64,000 nt of DNA from Elephas maximus indicus (Eukaryota; Chordata; Mammalia; Proboscidea; Elephantidae). Of this stretch, positions 48,834 to 59,356 are shown one piece after another (position 1 is the stretch's first letter; every line of letters starts with the position of its first letter). The DNA lies in assembly GCF_024166365.1 (NCBI RefSeq), contig NC_064830.1:90946968-91010967 (forward strand). Reading direction: 5' to 3'. The notes below the pieces were generated by a model. The model ran no database searches. It was not told where the DNA came from and saw only the letters and a list, made by a program, of their open reading frames with translations. The position numbers were made by a program, and so were the translations under genes.

Positions 48834-48905
48834 GGGGGTACAGCCCAGCAGTAGAGCACACGCTTAGCATGCGCAAGGTCCTGGGTTTGATGCCCAGTAC
48901 TTCCA
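48834..48905 (+). pseudogene. tRNA-Ala(AGC)-like pseudogene at RTE inversion junction
   Basis: These 72 bases follow the whole tRNA-Ala layout. The acceptor strands GGGGGTA and TACTTCC pair with two G-T pairs. Box A-like is at the D arm, the anticodon loop TTAGCAT carries AGC at 48,866-48,868, and the T arm is CTGGG-TTTGATG-CCCAG. The discriminator base is A, and there is then C and a TTTT tract like a Pol III trailer. Damage: two mismatches in the anticodon stem and T for C in the T-loop TTC, so it is not a working tRNA. From memory about 60 of 72 positions match mammalian tRNA-Ala(AGC). Its 3' end runs directly into the 5' end of the RTE segment at 48,912. Confidence 0.85.
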
Positions 48906-48911
48906 CTTTTC

Positions 48912-49868
48912 CCCCACGTGTCTGTCAGCTGGAAACCCTGGTGGTGTAGCGGTTAAGTGCTACGGCTGCTAACCAAAAGGTCAGCAGTTCGAATCCACCA
49001 GGCGCTCCTTGGAAACTCTATGGGGCAGTTCTACTCTGCCCTATAGGGTCGCTATGAGTCGGAATTGACTCGACGGCAGCGGGTTTGGTTTTTGGTTTGG
49101 TCTGTCAGTTTGTCATACTGTGGGGGCTTGTGAGTTGCTGTGATGCTGGAAGCTATGCCACCAGTATTCAGATACCAGCAGGGTCACCCATGGAGGACAG
49201 GTTTCAGCTGAGCTTCCAGACTAAGACAGACTAGGAAGAAGGACCTTGCAGTCTACTTCTGAAAAGCATTAGCCAGTGAGAAACTTACGAATAGCAGTGG
49301 AACATTGTCTGATATAGTGCTGGAAGATGAGCCCACCAGGTTGGAAGGCACTCAAAAGATGACTGGGGAAAAGCTGCCTCCTCAAAGTAGAGTTGACCTT
49401 AATAACGTGGATGGAGTAACACTTTCGGGACCTTCATTTGCTGATGTGGCACGACTCAAAATGAGAAGAAACAGCTGCAAACATCCATTAATAATCAGAA
49501 CCTGGAATGTAAGAAGTATGACTCTAGGAAAATTGGAAATCATCAAAAATGAAATGGAACACATAAACATCGATATCCTAGGCATTAGTGAGCTGAAATG
49601 GACTGGTATTGGCCATTTTGAATCGGACAATCATACAGTCTACTGTGCTGGGAATGACGACTCGAAGAAGAACGGTGTTGCATTCATCACCAAAAAGAAC
49701 GTTTCAAGATCTATCCTGAAGTACAACGCTGACAGTGATAGGATAATATCCATACGCCTACAAGGAAGACCAGTTAATACGACTATTATTCAAATTCATG
49801 CATCAACCACTAGGGCCAAAGATGAAGAAATAGTAGATTTTTATCAGCTGCTGCAGTCTGAAACTGAA
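48912..49868 (+). mobile_element. RTE LINE 5' segment, inverted
   Basis: It begins at the RTE 5' end (CCACGTGTCTGTCAG) and extends about 780 bases of element sequence, split by the SINE at 48,929-49,100. The coding part at 49,305-49,868 reads the endonuclease start: TWNVRSMTLGKLEIIKNE, DILGISELKWTGIGHF. The frame is open over this part. It ends at about 49,868, just before the right target-site copy. Confidence 0.92.
48929..49100 (+). repeat. AfroSINE inside RTE 5' end
   Basis: Flanked by TCTGTCAG at 48,921-48,928 and 49,101-49,108. It is close to the apparent consensus. Confidence 0.95.
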
Positions 49869-49926
49869 GTGATACCCTGGCTGCAGCTGACTATAACCAA
49901 GAAGCAGAGGAGAAAGCACAGCTCAC

Positions 49927-50004
49927 CTTCCATGTGGCTGTCAGGAGCATAGCTTCCATAGCCTGGTCTTTCAGAAGGGGCAGGATCCTGGTATTCAGGT
50001 TAAG
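49927..50004 (-). CDS. ZNF789: ZNF789, start-codon exon
   Basis: A 78-bp exon on the minus strand with a strong acceptor (a 23-base T-run, then AAACCTTTCAG, ending at 50,005) and an AAG|GTGAGC donor (49,927/49,926). It is open throughout and ends in phase 0, as the KRAB-A exon requires. The likely start is the ATG at 49,959 in a good context (G at -3, G at +4), giving MEAMLLTATWK joined to ELLSFEDV. This is a common form of N-terminus for KRAB proteins. The coding total with the other three exons is 33+127+114+1016 bases, 429 residues plus stop. The human N-terminus as I recall it (MFPPARGK) differs, so this exon may be lineage-specific or an alternative start. cDNA would settle it. Confidence 0.6.
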
Positions 50005-50015
50005 CTGAAAGGTTT

Positions 50016-50038
50016 AAAAAAAAAAAAAAAAAAAAAAA
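50016..50038. repeat. 23-base A/T homopolymer at a splice acceptor
   Basis: On the minus strand this is a T-run serving as the polypyrimidine tract of the exon at 49,927-50,004. Confidence 0.8.
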
Positions 50039-50039
50039 C

Positions 50040-50755
50040 CATAGTGAGTGAGGCCTGCAGTAATTTGAATCTTCTTATAGGGCCAACAATGAAGTCTTCC
50101 CAAATACCTCAGCTAATATAAAGTCATTGTGTTTGCTGTTGGAACATGTGATGAAATGAAATGAGCTGCTAAAGTAGTCCTCTCAAGAATTTCTGAAGCT
50201 AGATCAACTTACAAAGCTTTTTCCAAGGGAACCCACAGTCTTGTTAGTTCCTTCCTGCTAGAGGATGTTCTCCAGCATCTCATATAGTCAGCTGAGGGAA
50301 TGCCCAAACGATTTTAGGACAGTTATCAGAGTTTCAGGCTGCATCTCATATACAAGGAGGTAATTATAAATTCAATATTGTTACCCTCATGGCCTCTACA
50401 CAAGTGATGGGATACAGGTGATTTCCATTTTCTTCTTGTAGTTATCTGTATTTTCCAAATTCTACAATGAATTTTACTCTCATTGAACAAACAAACTCAT
50501 ATACACGGTAAGTAGATTTTATCTTTTTTCCCTGTTATTTGAAAATAAAGTTAACCATCAGTTTAGCTTGGCCTGGAGACATTAATCTCCAAATTTAACT
50601 CCCCTTCCCTAAATCTAGTCTTACAGCACTACAGAAAGCCAGGTCATTTCAGGTAGTGCCACAGAGCTATATCTTTGTTTTTCTAAAGACTTTAAACATT
50701 TACCTATTACCAACTCTCCTCCTGCTAAAAGCCCCACTGACTAAATAGCTGACCT
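50040..50755. other. ZNF789 intron, no features seen
   Basis: Unique-looking, AT-rich sequence. No repeat or exon was recognised. Confidence 0.4.
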
Positions 50756-50756
50756 A

Positions 50757-52703
50757 GTTGCTGTCAGGTGCTGTTGAGCCTGTTCTAACTCACAGTGACC
50801 ATATGTACGACAGAACGAAACACTGCCCGATCCTGAATCATCCTCAGAATCATTGGTATGCTTGAGCTCATCGTTGTAGCCACTAGGTCAATCTCATTGA
50901 GGGTCTTCCTCTTTCGTTGACCCTCTACCTGACCAAGCATTACGTCCTTCTCCTAGGACTGATCTTTCCAGATGACTTATCCAAAGTACATGAAATGAAG
51001 TCTTGCCATCCTAGCTTCTAAGAAGCATTGTGGTTGTACTTCTTCCAAGAGAGATTTGTTCATTCTTTTGGCAGTCCATGGTATGTTCGATACACTTAGC
51101 CAACACCATAATTCAAAGGCATCAGTTCTTCTTTGGTCTTCCGTATTCATTGTCCAGCTTTCACATGCATATGAGGCAACTGAAAATACCATGGCTTGGA
51201 TCAGATGCACCTTAGTACTAAATGGGACATCTTTGCTTTTTAACACTTTAAAAAGGTCTTTTGCAGCAAATTTGCCCAATGTAATAAATACATTGTTTCA
51301 TTTTGTGACTGCTGCTTCCATGGGTGTTGACTGTAGTTGTAGATCCAAGTAAAATAAAATATAAAGTAAAATGAAATCCTTGAAAACTTCAGTCTTTCCT
51401 TTGTTTATCATGATGTTGCTTATTGGTCCAGTTGTGAGAGTTTTTGTTTTCCTTACATTGGGTATAGTCCATACTGAAGGCTGTGGTCTTTGACCTTCAT
51501 CAGTAAGTGCTTCAAGTCCTCTTCACTTTCAGCAAGCAAGATTGTATCCTCTGCATATCATAGGATGTTAATGAGTCTTCCTCCAATCCTAATGCAGCGT
51601 TTTTCATATAGCCCAGCTTCTCAGATTGTTTGCTCAACATACAGACTGAATAAGTGTGGTGAAAGGATACAACGCTGACACACACCTTTCCTGATCTTAA
51701 ACCACGCAGCATCTCCTTGTTCTGTTCAAATGACTGCCTTTTGGTCTGTGTAAGGTTCTCAGGAGCACAATTTAGTGTTCTGGAATTCACATTCTTCATA
51801 ATGTTATCCATAATTTGCTATAATCCATACAGATGAATGCCTTTGGACAGTCAATAAAACACAGGTAAACATCTTTCCGGTATTGTCTGCTTTCAGCCAG
51901 GATCCATCTGACATCAGCAATAATATACCTTATTCCACTTTCTCTCTTCTGAGTAGGGCTTGAATCTCTGGCAGTTCCCTGTTGAGGTACTGCCACAATC
52001 ATTTTTGAATTATCTACAGCAAAATTTTACATGTGTGTGACAGTAAGGATACTGTTCCATAATTTCTGTGTTCCATTGGATCACCTTTCTTTGGAATGGG
52101 CAAAAATATGGATCTCTTCCAGTCGGTTGGCCAGGTAGCTGTCTTCCAAATCTCTCGGCATAGACAAGTGAGTACCTCCAGTGCTGCATCCATTTGTTGA
52201 AACATCTTAATTGGTATTTCATCAATTCCTGGGGCCTTGTTTTTTGCCAATGTCTTCAGTGCAGCTTGCACTTCTTTCTTCAATACCATCAGTTCTTAAT
52301 CATATGCTACCTCCTGAAATGGTTGAAAGTCAACCAATTCCTTTTGGCACAGTGATTCTGTGTATTCCTTTCACCTTTTTTTTTTTTTTTTTTTTTGATG
52401 TTTCCTGTATCAATCAATATTTTACCCATAGAATCAATCAATATTGCAACTCAAGGCTTGAAACTTTTCTTCATTTCTTTCGGCTTAAGCAATTCTGAGC
52501 ATGTTCTTCTCCTTCAGTTTTCTAATTACAGGTCTTTGTACATTTCATTATAATACTTTACAATTTATCTTCTCCTGCCACCCTTTGAAATCTGTTTAAG
52601 TCTTTTACTTCATCATTTCTTCCATTTGCTTTGACTGCTCTGCATTCAAGGTCATTAAAAAGACAGAAAAGACCAAAATGGATGTCAGAAGAGACTCTGA
52701 AAC
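50757..52703 (-). mobile_element. RTE LINE with 5' inversion
   Basis: A minus-strand RTE starts at its 3' end (GTTGCTGTCAGGTGCTGTTG) and runs to about 52,653, with broken frames (e.g. KKEVQAALKTLAKNKAPGID, LCFIDCPKAF). The last ~50 bases (52,655-52,703, AAAAAGACAGAAAAGACC to GACTCTGAAAC) are the adjoining upstream RTE sequence in plus orientation. This is the mark of a twin-priming inversion. A T-run at 52,378-52,396 interrupts it. Confidence 0.85.
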
Positions 52704-52980
52704 AAACTACAGAGGTATTTCAGGGGCCTACAACTACCGTCTAGAAGGACTTACAATAACAAGACACGCTTTCTATGCTTTCTTTCCATCTGTACACTTC
52801 AGGGACACATCTGCAAGGCTGTCTCAGGTCTCAGGGTCTAGAGCTATTGCAGAAAGTGGATCCCATAAGCACACTTTGGCACTCAGGACCCCAAAATGAG
52901 TGACAGATGCATAACATAAATCTTGATATTTACATTAAACAATTCTGATAAGCTGGTGTTAAATAAAAATTAATGTTTGT
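52704..52980. other. ZNF789 intron, unclassified
   Basis: Short unclassified stretch between the RTE and the L1 3' UTR insertion. Confidence 0.4.
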
Positions 52981-53690
52981 TTATTCTGAATCCCACTTTG
53001 AAGAGAGGCGTCTGGGGTCTTAAACGCTAGCAAGCAGCCATCTAGGATGCATCGATTGGTCTCAACCCACCTAGACCAAAGGAGAATGAAGAACACCAAG
53101 GACACAAGGCGATTATGAGCCCAAGAGACAGAAAGGGCCACATGAACCAGAGACTACATCATCCTGAGACCAGAAGAACTAGACGGTGCCCAGGTACAAG
53201 CAATGACTGCCCTGACAGGGAACACAACAGAGAACCTCTGAGGGAGCAGGACAGCAGTGGGATGCAGGCCCCAAATTCTCATAAGACCAGACTTGGTGGT
53301 CTGACTGAGGCTGGAAGGACCCCAGTGGTCACGGCCCCCAGACCTTCTGTTGCCCCAGGACAGGAATCATTCCCAAAGCCAACTCTTCAGACATGGATTG
53401 GACTGGACAATGGGTTGGAGAGGGATGCTGGTGAGGAATGAGCTTCTTGGATCAGGTGGACACTTGAGACTGTGTTGGCATATCCTGCCTGGAGGGGAGA
53501 TGAGAGGGTGGAGGGGGTTAGAAGCTGGCAAAATGGACACAAAAAGAGAGAGTGGAGGGAGAAAGCGGGCTGTCTCATTAGGGGAAGAGTAACTGGGAGT
53601 GTGTAGCAAGGTGTATATGGGTTTTTGTGTGAGAGACTGACTTGGTTTATAAACTTTCACTTAAAGCATAATAAAAATTATTTAAAAAAA
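52981..53690 (+). mobile_element. L1 3' UTR insertion
   Basis: A 5'-truncated L1 3' end with CGTCTGGGGTCTTAAACGC, a G-rich middle (53,440-53,600), AATAAAAATTATTT and an A-run. Flanking copies of AAATTAATG-TTGTT lie at about 52,967 and 53,689. Frames in it are chance. Confidence 0.75.
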
Positions 53691-53699
53691 ATTAATGGT

Positions 53700-54440
53700 T
53701 GTTGACGCCAGGTATAGACCTTTCCAAGAATGGGGAGTTTTTAAAAATATTCTAACTGTAAGGACATTCTGAAAAAAACAACTTCACATGGAAGGATATT
53801 TATGATTTACCCTACAGATCATAAACAATCCCCAACAAACAAAGTATACCTATAAAACAGACCCCCACTTTGTAAGACTCTCCCTTTAATTAAGGAAATA
53901 CCTAAGACCCAGTCATTGTAACTTCCCTACTGGAAATCCTCTAACTGCCTTTAAAAACCCTATACTTGTGCAGCCTAAAATAGTTCCTCTCTACTTTTGG
54001 TTTGGATGCTGCTTGACTGCAACCAGCTCTTGCTGAATAAACCCCACAATGATAATCAACTCTGGTGGTCTTTGATTTTTTTTGTCACTGCTATGTCATC
54101 ACCCTGGGTGCATAAAACATCACCGTTAACCATGTGTCTGTATTATGACTCCAAGCTTTCCCTGGGTGCATAAAACGTCACCATTAATCAAGGGTCTGTA
54201 CCATGACTCCAAGATAAGTAACAGCAAACTAGGTCTGCTGCCTTAATTGTTTTCTTGCAGGAGTTTTTAATTATATTCAGATTTCTAGGGCTATCACTGC
54301 TTAAGTTTAAGAAAAAACTTAAAGTTGTTTTCCAGTAAAAATTACAAGTGTCAAAGAAAAATGGCCTTTTTGTTTGAGCTTAACTTGAACCCTTCTGAGA
54401 AACTGGGAGCCTCTAGTAAGAACAGTTTTGGGAAAAATCA
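53700..54440. repeat. LTR-like sequence, probably class I ERV
   Basis: TAATTAAGGAAATACC, CATTGTAACTTCCC, then GAATAAACCCCACAATG and TCTGGTGGTCTTTGATTTT suggest an LTR ending near 54,085. Following sequence to 54,440, resuming at 56,984-57,180 after an L1 insertion, may belong to the same element. No retroviral coding sequence was recognised. Confidence 0.4.
54102..54213. repeat. Two-copy direct repeat, ~57 bp
   Basis: Two copies of a unit starting CCCTGGGTGCATAAAAC and ending ATGACTCCAAG lie head to tail, with about 8 differences. Confidence 0.85.
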
Positions 54441-55329
54441 GCTAAGGCTTTTTTTTTTAAACAATATTTTATTGTTTTCAGTGAAGATTTACACAGCATT
54501 TTAGGTTTCCATTCAACAACTTCTACACAAATTGTTCAATGACATTAGTTACATTCTTCACAATGTGTAAACATTCTCATTACTTCTGTTCTGGTTGTTC
54601 CGTTTCCATTAATCTAGTTTCCCTGTCTCTTTACATTCTTATGTTTGTTTTAAAGTAACTGCTGACTGTTTGGTCTCATACAGATAATTTTTTAAAGGAG
54701 CACAATACTGACAGGTGATAGTCATTATTCTGTACGAGAATGTTATGTAGCTAAAAGGTGGCCTCAGGGGATACTTTCAATTCAAGGTTAAAGGAGAATC
54801 TCAGGGTAAAAGTCTCGAGAGTCCTCCATTTTCAACAAGTCCAGTAAGTGTGTTCTTCTGTTTTTAAGAACTTGCAGTTGTGTTCCACATTTTTCTCCCA
54901 TTCTATCAGGAGCCCTCTATCGTGACCTCGATCAGAACGGTCAGTGGTAGGAGCCAAGCACCATAATTCTTCTGGTCTCAGGAGAGATGAGACCATGGTT
55001 TGTGTAGACTATTAGTCCTGAAGACTAGTTTTTTCTTTGAGTCTTTGGATTACTGCTTTCTCTTTTGCTCCAGACTAGTAGAGACCAACACTTGCATCTT
55101 AGATGGACACTCATAAGCTTTTAAGACCCCAGACACTACTCACCAAACTAGGATGTAAAATGTAAACTTTATGAACAATATTATGCCAAATGACTGAGAT
55201 GTCCCACAAGACTATGGTTCTGATGCTTCAAACCCAGAAAATCAATCCTGCGAGGTATCTGGTTATGTCTAAAAAGTATCCGTAACTATGTCCCCTGTGT
55301 ACTTTATTCTATATATGAATACATATGTG

Positions 55330-55855
55330 TCTTAAATACCTGGTGCTGCTATAACAGAAATACCACAAGTGGATGGCTTTAACAGAAATTTACTCTCTCA
55401 CAGTCTAAGAGGCTAGAAGTCCAAATTCAGGATGCTAGCTCCAGGGGAAGGCTTTCTCTCTGTCAGTTTTGGGGGAAGGTCTTTGTCATCAATCTTCCCC
55501 TGGCCAGGGAGCTTCTCAGAGCAGGGATCCCAGGTCCAAAGGACACAGCCTGCTCCTGGCACTACTTTCTTGCTGGCATGAGGTCCCTCTGTCTCTTTGC
55601 TAGCTTCTCTCTTTTATATCTCAAAAGAGAGTGACTCAAGATACAGTGTGATCTTGTAGATTGAGTCCTGCCTCATTAACATAACTGTCTCTAATCCTGC
55701 CTCATTAACATCATAGAGGTAGGATTTATAACACACTGAGAATCACATCAGATGACAAAAGGGAAGACAATCACACAATACTAGGAATCTTTGTCTAGCC
55801 AAGTTGACACACATTTTTTTTGGGGGGGGGCACAATTCAATCCATAACAACAGGC
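55330..55855 (-). repeat. MaLR-group LTR inside L1
   Basis: Same family as 15,115-15,615, reverse orientation: GGTGCTGCTATAACAGAAATACC to GGGGGGGGGCACAATTCAATCC. Confidence 0.75.
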
Positions 55856-56186
55856 ACAGTCACATATATGCATATACATATATGTGACAATGTTTGGTTT
55901 TTTGTGATTGGCTTATTTTGCTCAACAAAATGTCCTCCAGGTTCATTTGTGTTCCAAGATGTTTCAGAAATTCACTTTCCTTTATCATTGAGTAGTATTC
56001 CACATATGTACGTACCACATTTTACTTATCCATTCATCCACTGATGGGTAGCACTCAGGTTGTTTCCATCTTTTTGCTATTGCGAATAGTGTGGTGATGA
56101 ACATAAACGTGCACATGTCTGTTCGTGTCACTTCTATTAGATTCTTAGGGTATATACCCAGGAGCGGAATTGCTAGATCTTATCCG

Positions 56187-56291
56187 CCAGGCGCTCCTTG
56201 GAAACTCTATGGGGCAGTTCTACTCTGTCCTATAGGGTCGCTATGGGTCGGAATCAGCTTGACGGCACTGGGTTTGGTTTTTTTTGGTTTA
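56187..56291 (+). repeat. AfroSINE, 5'-truncated, inside L1
   Basis: It begins at CCGCCAGGCGCTCCTTGG, lacking the tRNA-like head. The tail is intact with a long GGTTT run. Confidence 0.88.
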
Positions 56292-57191
56292 CGGCAGCTC
56301 TACCTCTAGTTTTCTGAGGAACCGCCAAATGGTGTTCCACAACAGCGGTACCATTTTGCATTCCCATCAGCAATAAATTAGGGTCCCAATTACTCCACAC
56401 CCCCTCCAACACTTGTTATTTTCCTTTTTTTAAATATATCTTAGCCATCCTAGTAGGAGTGAAATGGTATTTCATTGTGGTTTTAAATTGTATTTCTCTG
56501 ACAGCTAATGATGCTGAGCACCTTTTCATGTGTCTGTTGGCATTTTAGTACCATTTTGGTGAAATGTCTGTTCATGTCCTTTACCCAGTTTTTGATTGGG
56601 TTGTCTTTTTATTGTTAAGCTGTAGAAGTTTTCTACATATCTTAGATATTAGACTCTTACCAGTTATATCATTCCCAAAGATTTTTTCTCTGTCTGTGGG
56701 CTGTCTCTTTAATCTTGATAAAATCTTCGATGAACGTAAGTATTTAACTTTTATGAGGTTCCAGTTATCTATTTTGCTTTCTGTTGCTCATGCATTCGTT
56801 GTTGTGTTTGATAATCTATTATTGAATAAAAATTAGTCCCAAAGATTTGCTCCTATATTTTCTTCCAAGAAATTTACAGTTTAGGTTTAACATTTAGGTC
56901 CTTGATCCATTTTGAATCAGTTTTTGTGTATGGTGTGAGGTATGGATCTTGTCTCACTTTTCTGCATGTGGAAATCAGCTAAGAACTTTTTAAAATAAAA
57001 TGGTGGAATACATCTAACCATAAATGATTAAGTCAATTTAAACTACCCTACAGGTTACAGATCTGCAACCTTAAGGAACCAATCTGAACTGAAGCTTCAC
57101 TTTTAGAGAGCCCACCTACTGCCAATTAAGGAAATGTCAATCAATCAACGTAACTTTCCCTTTGAAAATTCCACTTTTACTGTGTATATAA

Positions 57192-57385
57192 AACCAAAAA
57201 ACCCAAACCCATTGCCATTGAGTTGATTCTGAATCATGACAGCGCATATGTCCCACAGGGTTTCCTTGCCTGTAATCTTTATGGAAACAGATTGCCAGGT
57301 CTTTCTCCCATGGTCCTGTTGAGTAGGTTTGAACCACCAACCTTTTGGTTAGTAGCTCAGAGCAAGCTATTTTCAGCACCCTGGG
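57192..57385 (-). repeat. AfroSINE, long subfamily
   Basis: Tail CATTGCCATTGAGTTGATTC, middle TGTAATCTTTATGGAAACAG, head end near CAGCACCCTGGGA. Confidence 0.82.
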
Positions 57386-57777
57386 AGAATCAGCGTGTCT
57401 TACAATTTTTTTTTTAATTTGTTGTTTGAGAATATACACAGAACACACACCAGTTCAGTAATTTCTACATGTACAATTCAGTTACATTGATTATATTTTT
57501 CTAGTTGTGCAACCATGCAGGGTTTAGCTGAGGGACATAGGATAACTAAAAAAACTTTTCCCTAGGCTGCATGTACGAAAAAGAAATTTAACTCAAATTA
57601 AATTTTGAGCTGATAGCGTTTACTGAAGAACATCTGTTCTTGAACAGGGGTAGTCTCCTCTCTGCTTAGGCTAAACCCAGCATTGAATCATAAATCAGAT
57701 GGAGGAGTGAGGAGGAGACTAAAGAAAGGGACTTTTTAAAAATGTAAATGCATTTTAAAGACAGCCCTGCACATACA

Positions 57778-57842
57778 GGATAGAGTAGAACTGCCCCATA
57801 GGGTTTCCAAGGAGGGCTAGTAGATTCCAACTCCCGACCTCC
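57778..57842 (-). repeat. AfroSINE middle fragment
   Basis: Only AGAGTAGAACTGCCCCATAG to CAACTCCCGACC remains. Confidence 0.65.
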
Positions 57843-57908
57843 AAGGTGAGAGCAGGGGCCTCATCCCTTTCATTATCTAAGCTGTATTTATTGACTACCT
57901 ATTGTGAA

Positions 57909-58125
57909 CCACAGAGCCCTGGTGGTGCAGCGGTTAAGCACTCGGCTGTTAACTGAAAGGTCGGCGCTTTGAACCAACCAGCCAGCCTCTCTCCTTGGGA
58001 GAATGATGTGGTAGTCTGCTCCTTCCATAAACATTTACCCCTTTGGTAACCCTGTGGAGCAGTTCTACTCTATGCTATAGGGGCACTAGGAGTCAGATCG
58101 ACTCTGTGGCAACGGGTTTTTATTG
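57909..58125 (+). repeat. AfroSINE, long subfamily
   Basis: CCCTGGTGGTGCAGCGGTTAAG head, an extended middle (GGGAGAATGATGTGGTAGTC), and the tail ending GGCAACGGG. Confidence 0.88.
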
Positions 58126-58269
58126 TGAACCAGGCACTGTGCATCTGGAAGTCAACGTCATAGCATAATCAAAATGCTACTTCAGAATATTGTGAACATC
58201 TTAAATTTATAATCACATCCTGTTTTCCCCCTATTACAACACCAAACCAAACATTAGTACTAACCAAAC

Positions 58270-58830
58270 GATCGCGCCACCGACCCTGAATACCTCCGTA
58301 AATGCCCTGTAATGGTCTCTTAAACCTGGCAGTGTCTCGAGCAGTTGCACCTTGGCTGCCAAAACCCCCACTGCTTCTCCGCGGCACCAAACCCTCCCAG
58401 CCGAAGAGTTACTTTCTCCCCAAACCTGCTCTGCGCCTCCGACCTTCAGCCGCGTCGCCTCCTCCGGGAAGTTTTCTACTTAGTCTTTTCTGTCTACCTG
58501 CGGTGGCCAAGGCGGCTGGGCTCCCCTCTCCAGGTTCCCGGGACGGACTGGATGTCAAGTTGACGCCCCTCTTCTCACCTTCACCTGGTGGCCAGAGAGT
58601 AACACTAACGAAGTCTCCGTTTCAGCATCTGGTGGCCTCCAGAGCCTCCCCCAGCCCCTACTTCCGCAAGCCGACCAGGAACGCCCCCCTCCTGCGTCCT
58701 CTCTAGGAACAGCGGAGGCTTCGAAACTCTCTGGTCGGGTTGGTGAGAGACAGGCTTTCGGCCTCAAGCCACGTGACTACCTGGCCCCGCCTCTGCCGTG
58801 GGCGCCTACCAAGGGCCTTAGGAACTTTTT
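58270..58830 (-). promoter_or_regulatory. CpG island, probable ZNF789 promoter
   Basis: This is the only CpG-dense block in the right half of the window. It lies upstream of all ZNF789 coding exons. On the minus strand a good donor (GTGAAG|GTGAGA at 58,579/58,578) could end a first untranslated exon beginning near 58,700-58,800. Frames through the island on both strands look like chance in GC-rich DNA. Confidence 0.55.
58579..58760 (-). other. Candidate first (untranslated) exon of ZNF789
   Basis: It is defined by the donor at 58,579/58,578 within the CpG island. The upstream limit is arbitrary. It is inferred from position and the splice motif only. Confidence 0.3.
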
Positions 58831-59061
58831 TATAAAGTGTGGTTTCAATTCCAGGACCGTTACGTTCAAAATTCGTAAAAGTACTAATGACCATACTGCC
58901 GCCTTCTCCTCCGGACCAAATTTTTGAAAATTTAAAAAGGTCCTCTTGTGATTCTAATGTACTTTAACCAGCCTATTAGAAAACCATCCGGGGACAGGGC
59001 CATAGGAGACAGCAAAGGCGTGGGCGGGAGGGGGGAAAATACGTATATATTCCAAAGTCAA

Positions 59062-59252
59062 ACCTAGGTAGAGTTGATTCCGACTTGTAGAGACCCTGTA
59101 GCACAGATTAGAACTGCCCCACAGGATTTCTAAGCCTGTAAACTTTATGGAAGCCAACTGCCACATTTTTCTCTTGTGGAGCCCCTGGTGGGTTCTATCG
59201 ACTGATGCTTCCCTTAGCAGTGAAGTGCTTAAATAATATGCCACCAGGGCTC
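59062..59252 (-). repeat. AfroSINE, long diverged copy
   Basis: GTAGAGTTGATTCCGACTTG tail, GTAAACTTTATGGAAGCC middle, GCCACCAGGGCTCTTTCC head end. Confidence 0.78.
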
Positions 59253-59254
59253 TT

Positions 59255-59356
59255 TCCATGTATGTTTCTGTGTGTGTGTATATATGTATGTATGTATGTA
59301 TTTTGTTTTTTATATATGTATGTATTTGTATATATTTCTATATATACACATATACA
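59255..59356. repeat. TG/TATG simple repeat
   Basis: Runs of (TATG)n, (GT)n and (TATACACA)n form a microsatellite-like tract that abuts the RTE at 59,357. Confidence 0.85.

Larger units (their letters stand above)
54447..56971 (-). mobile_element. 5'-truncated L1 with 12-bp TSD
   Basis: A minus-strand L1 whose A-tail (as T/A-rich CTTTTTTTTTTAAAC) begins at about 54,448. AAATCAGCTAAG flanks it at 54,435-54,446 and 56,972-56,983. The 3' UTR occupies about 54,460-55,325, and the ORF2 end occupies 55,860-56,970. It carries two later insertions, an LTR and a SINE. Confidence 0.85.

Noticed and set aside
48834-48905. A functional tRNA-Ala gene
   Set aside because: Anticodon-stem mismatches, the changed T-loop and its position inside a retrotransposition product argue for a pseudogene.
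53115-53592. Two overlapping plus-strand frames of 108 and 80 codons
   Set aside because: They lie inside the G/A-rich L1 3' UTR, which is non-coding.
58302-58706. 134-codon plus-strand frame in the CpG island
   Set aside because: Proline/serine-rich, low-complexity translation typical of chance frames in GC-rich promoter DNA. It has no recognisable domain.
59255-59356. Possible CRISPR-like or regulatory repeat
   Set aside because: It is a simple TG/TATG microsatellite. The window is mammalian and no CRISPR array is expected or seen.
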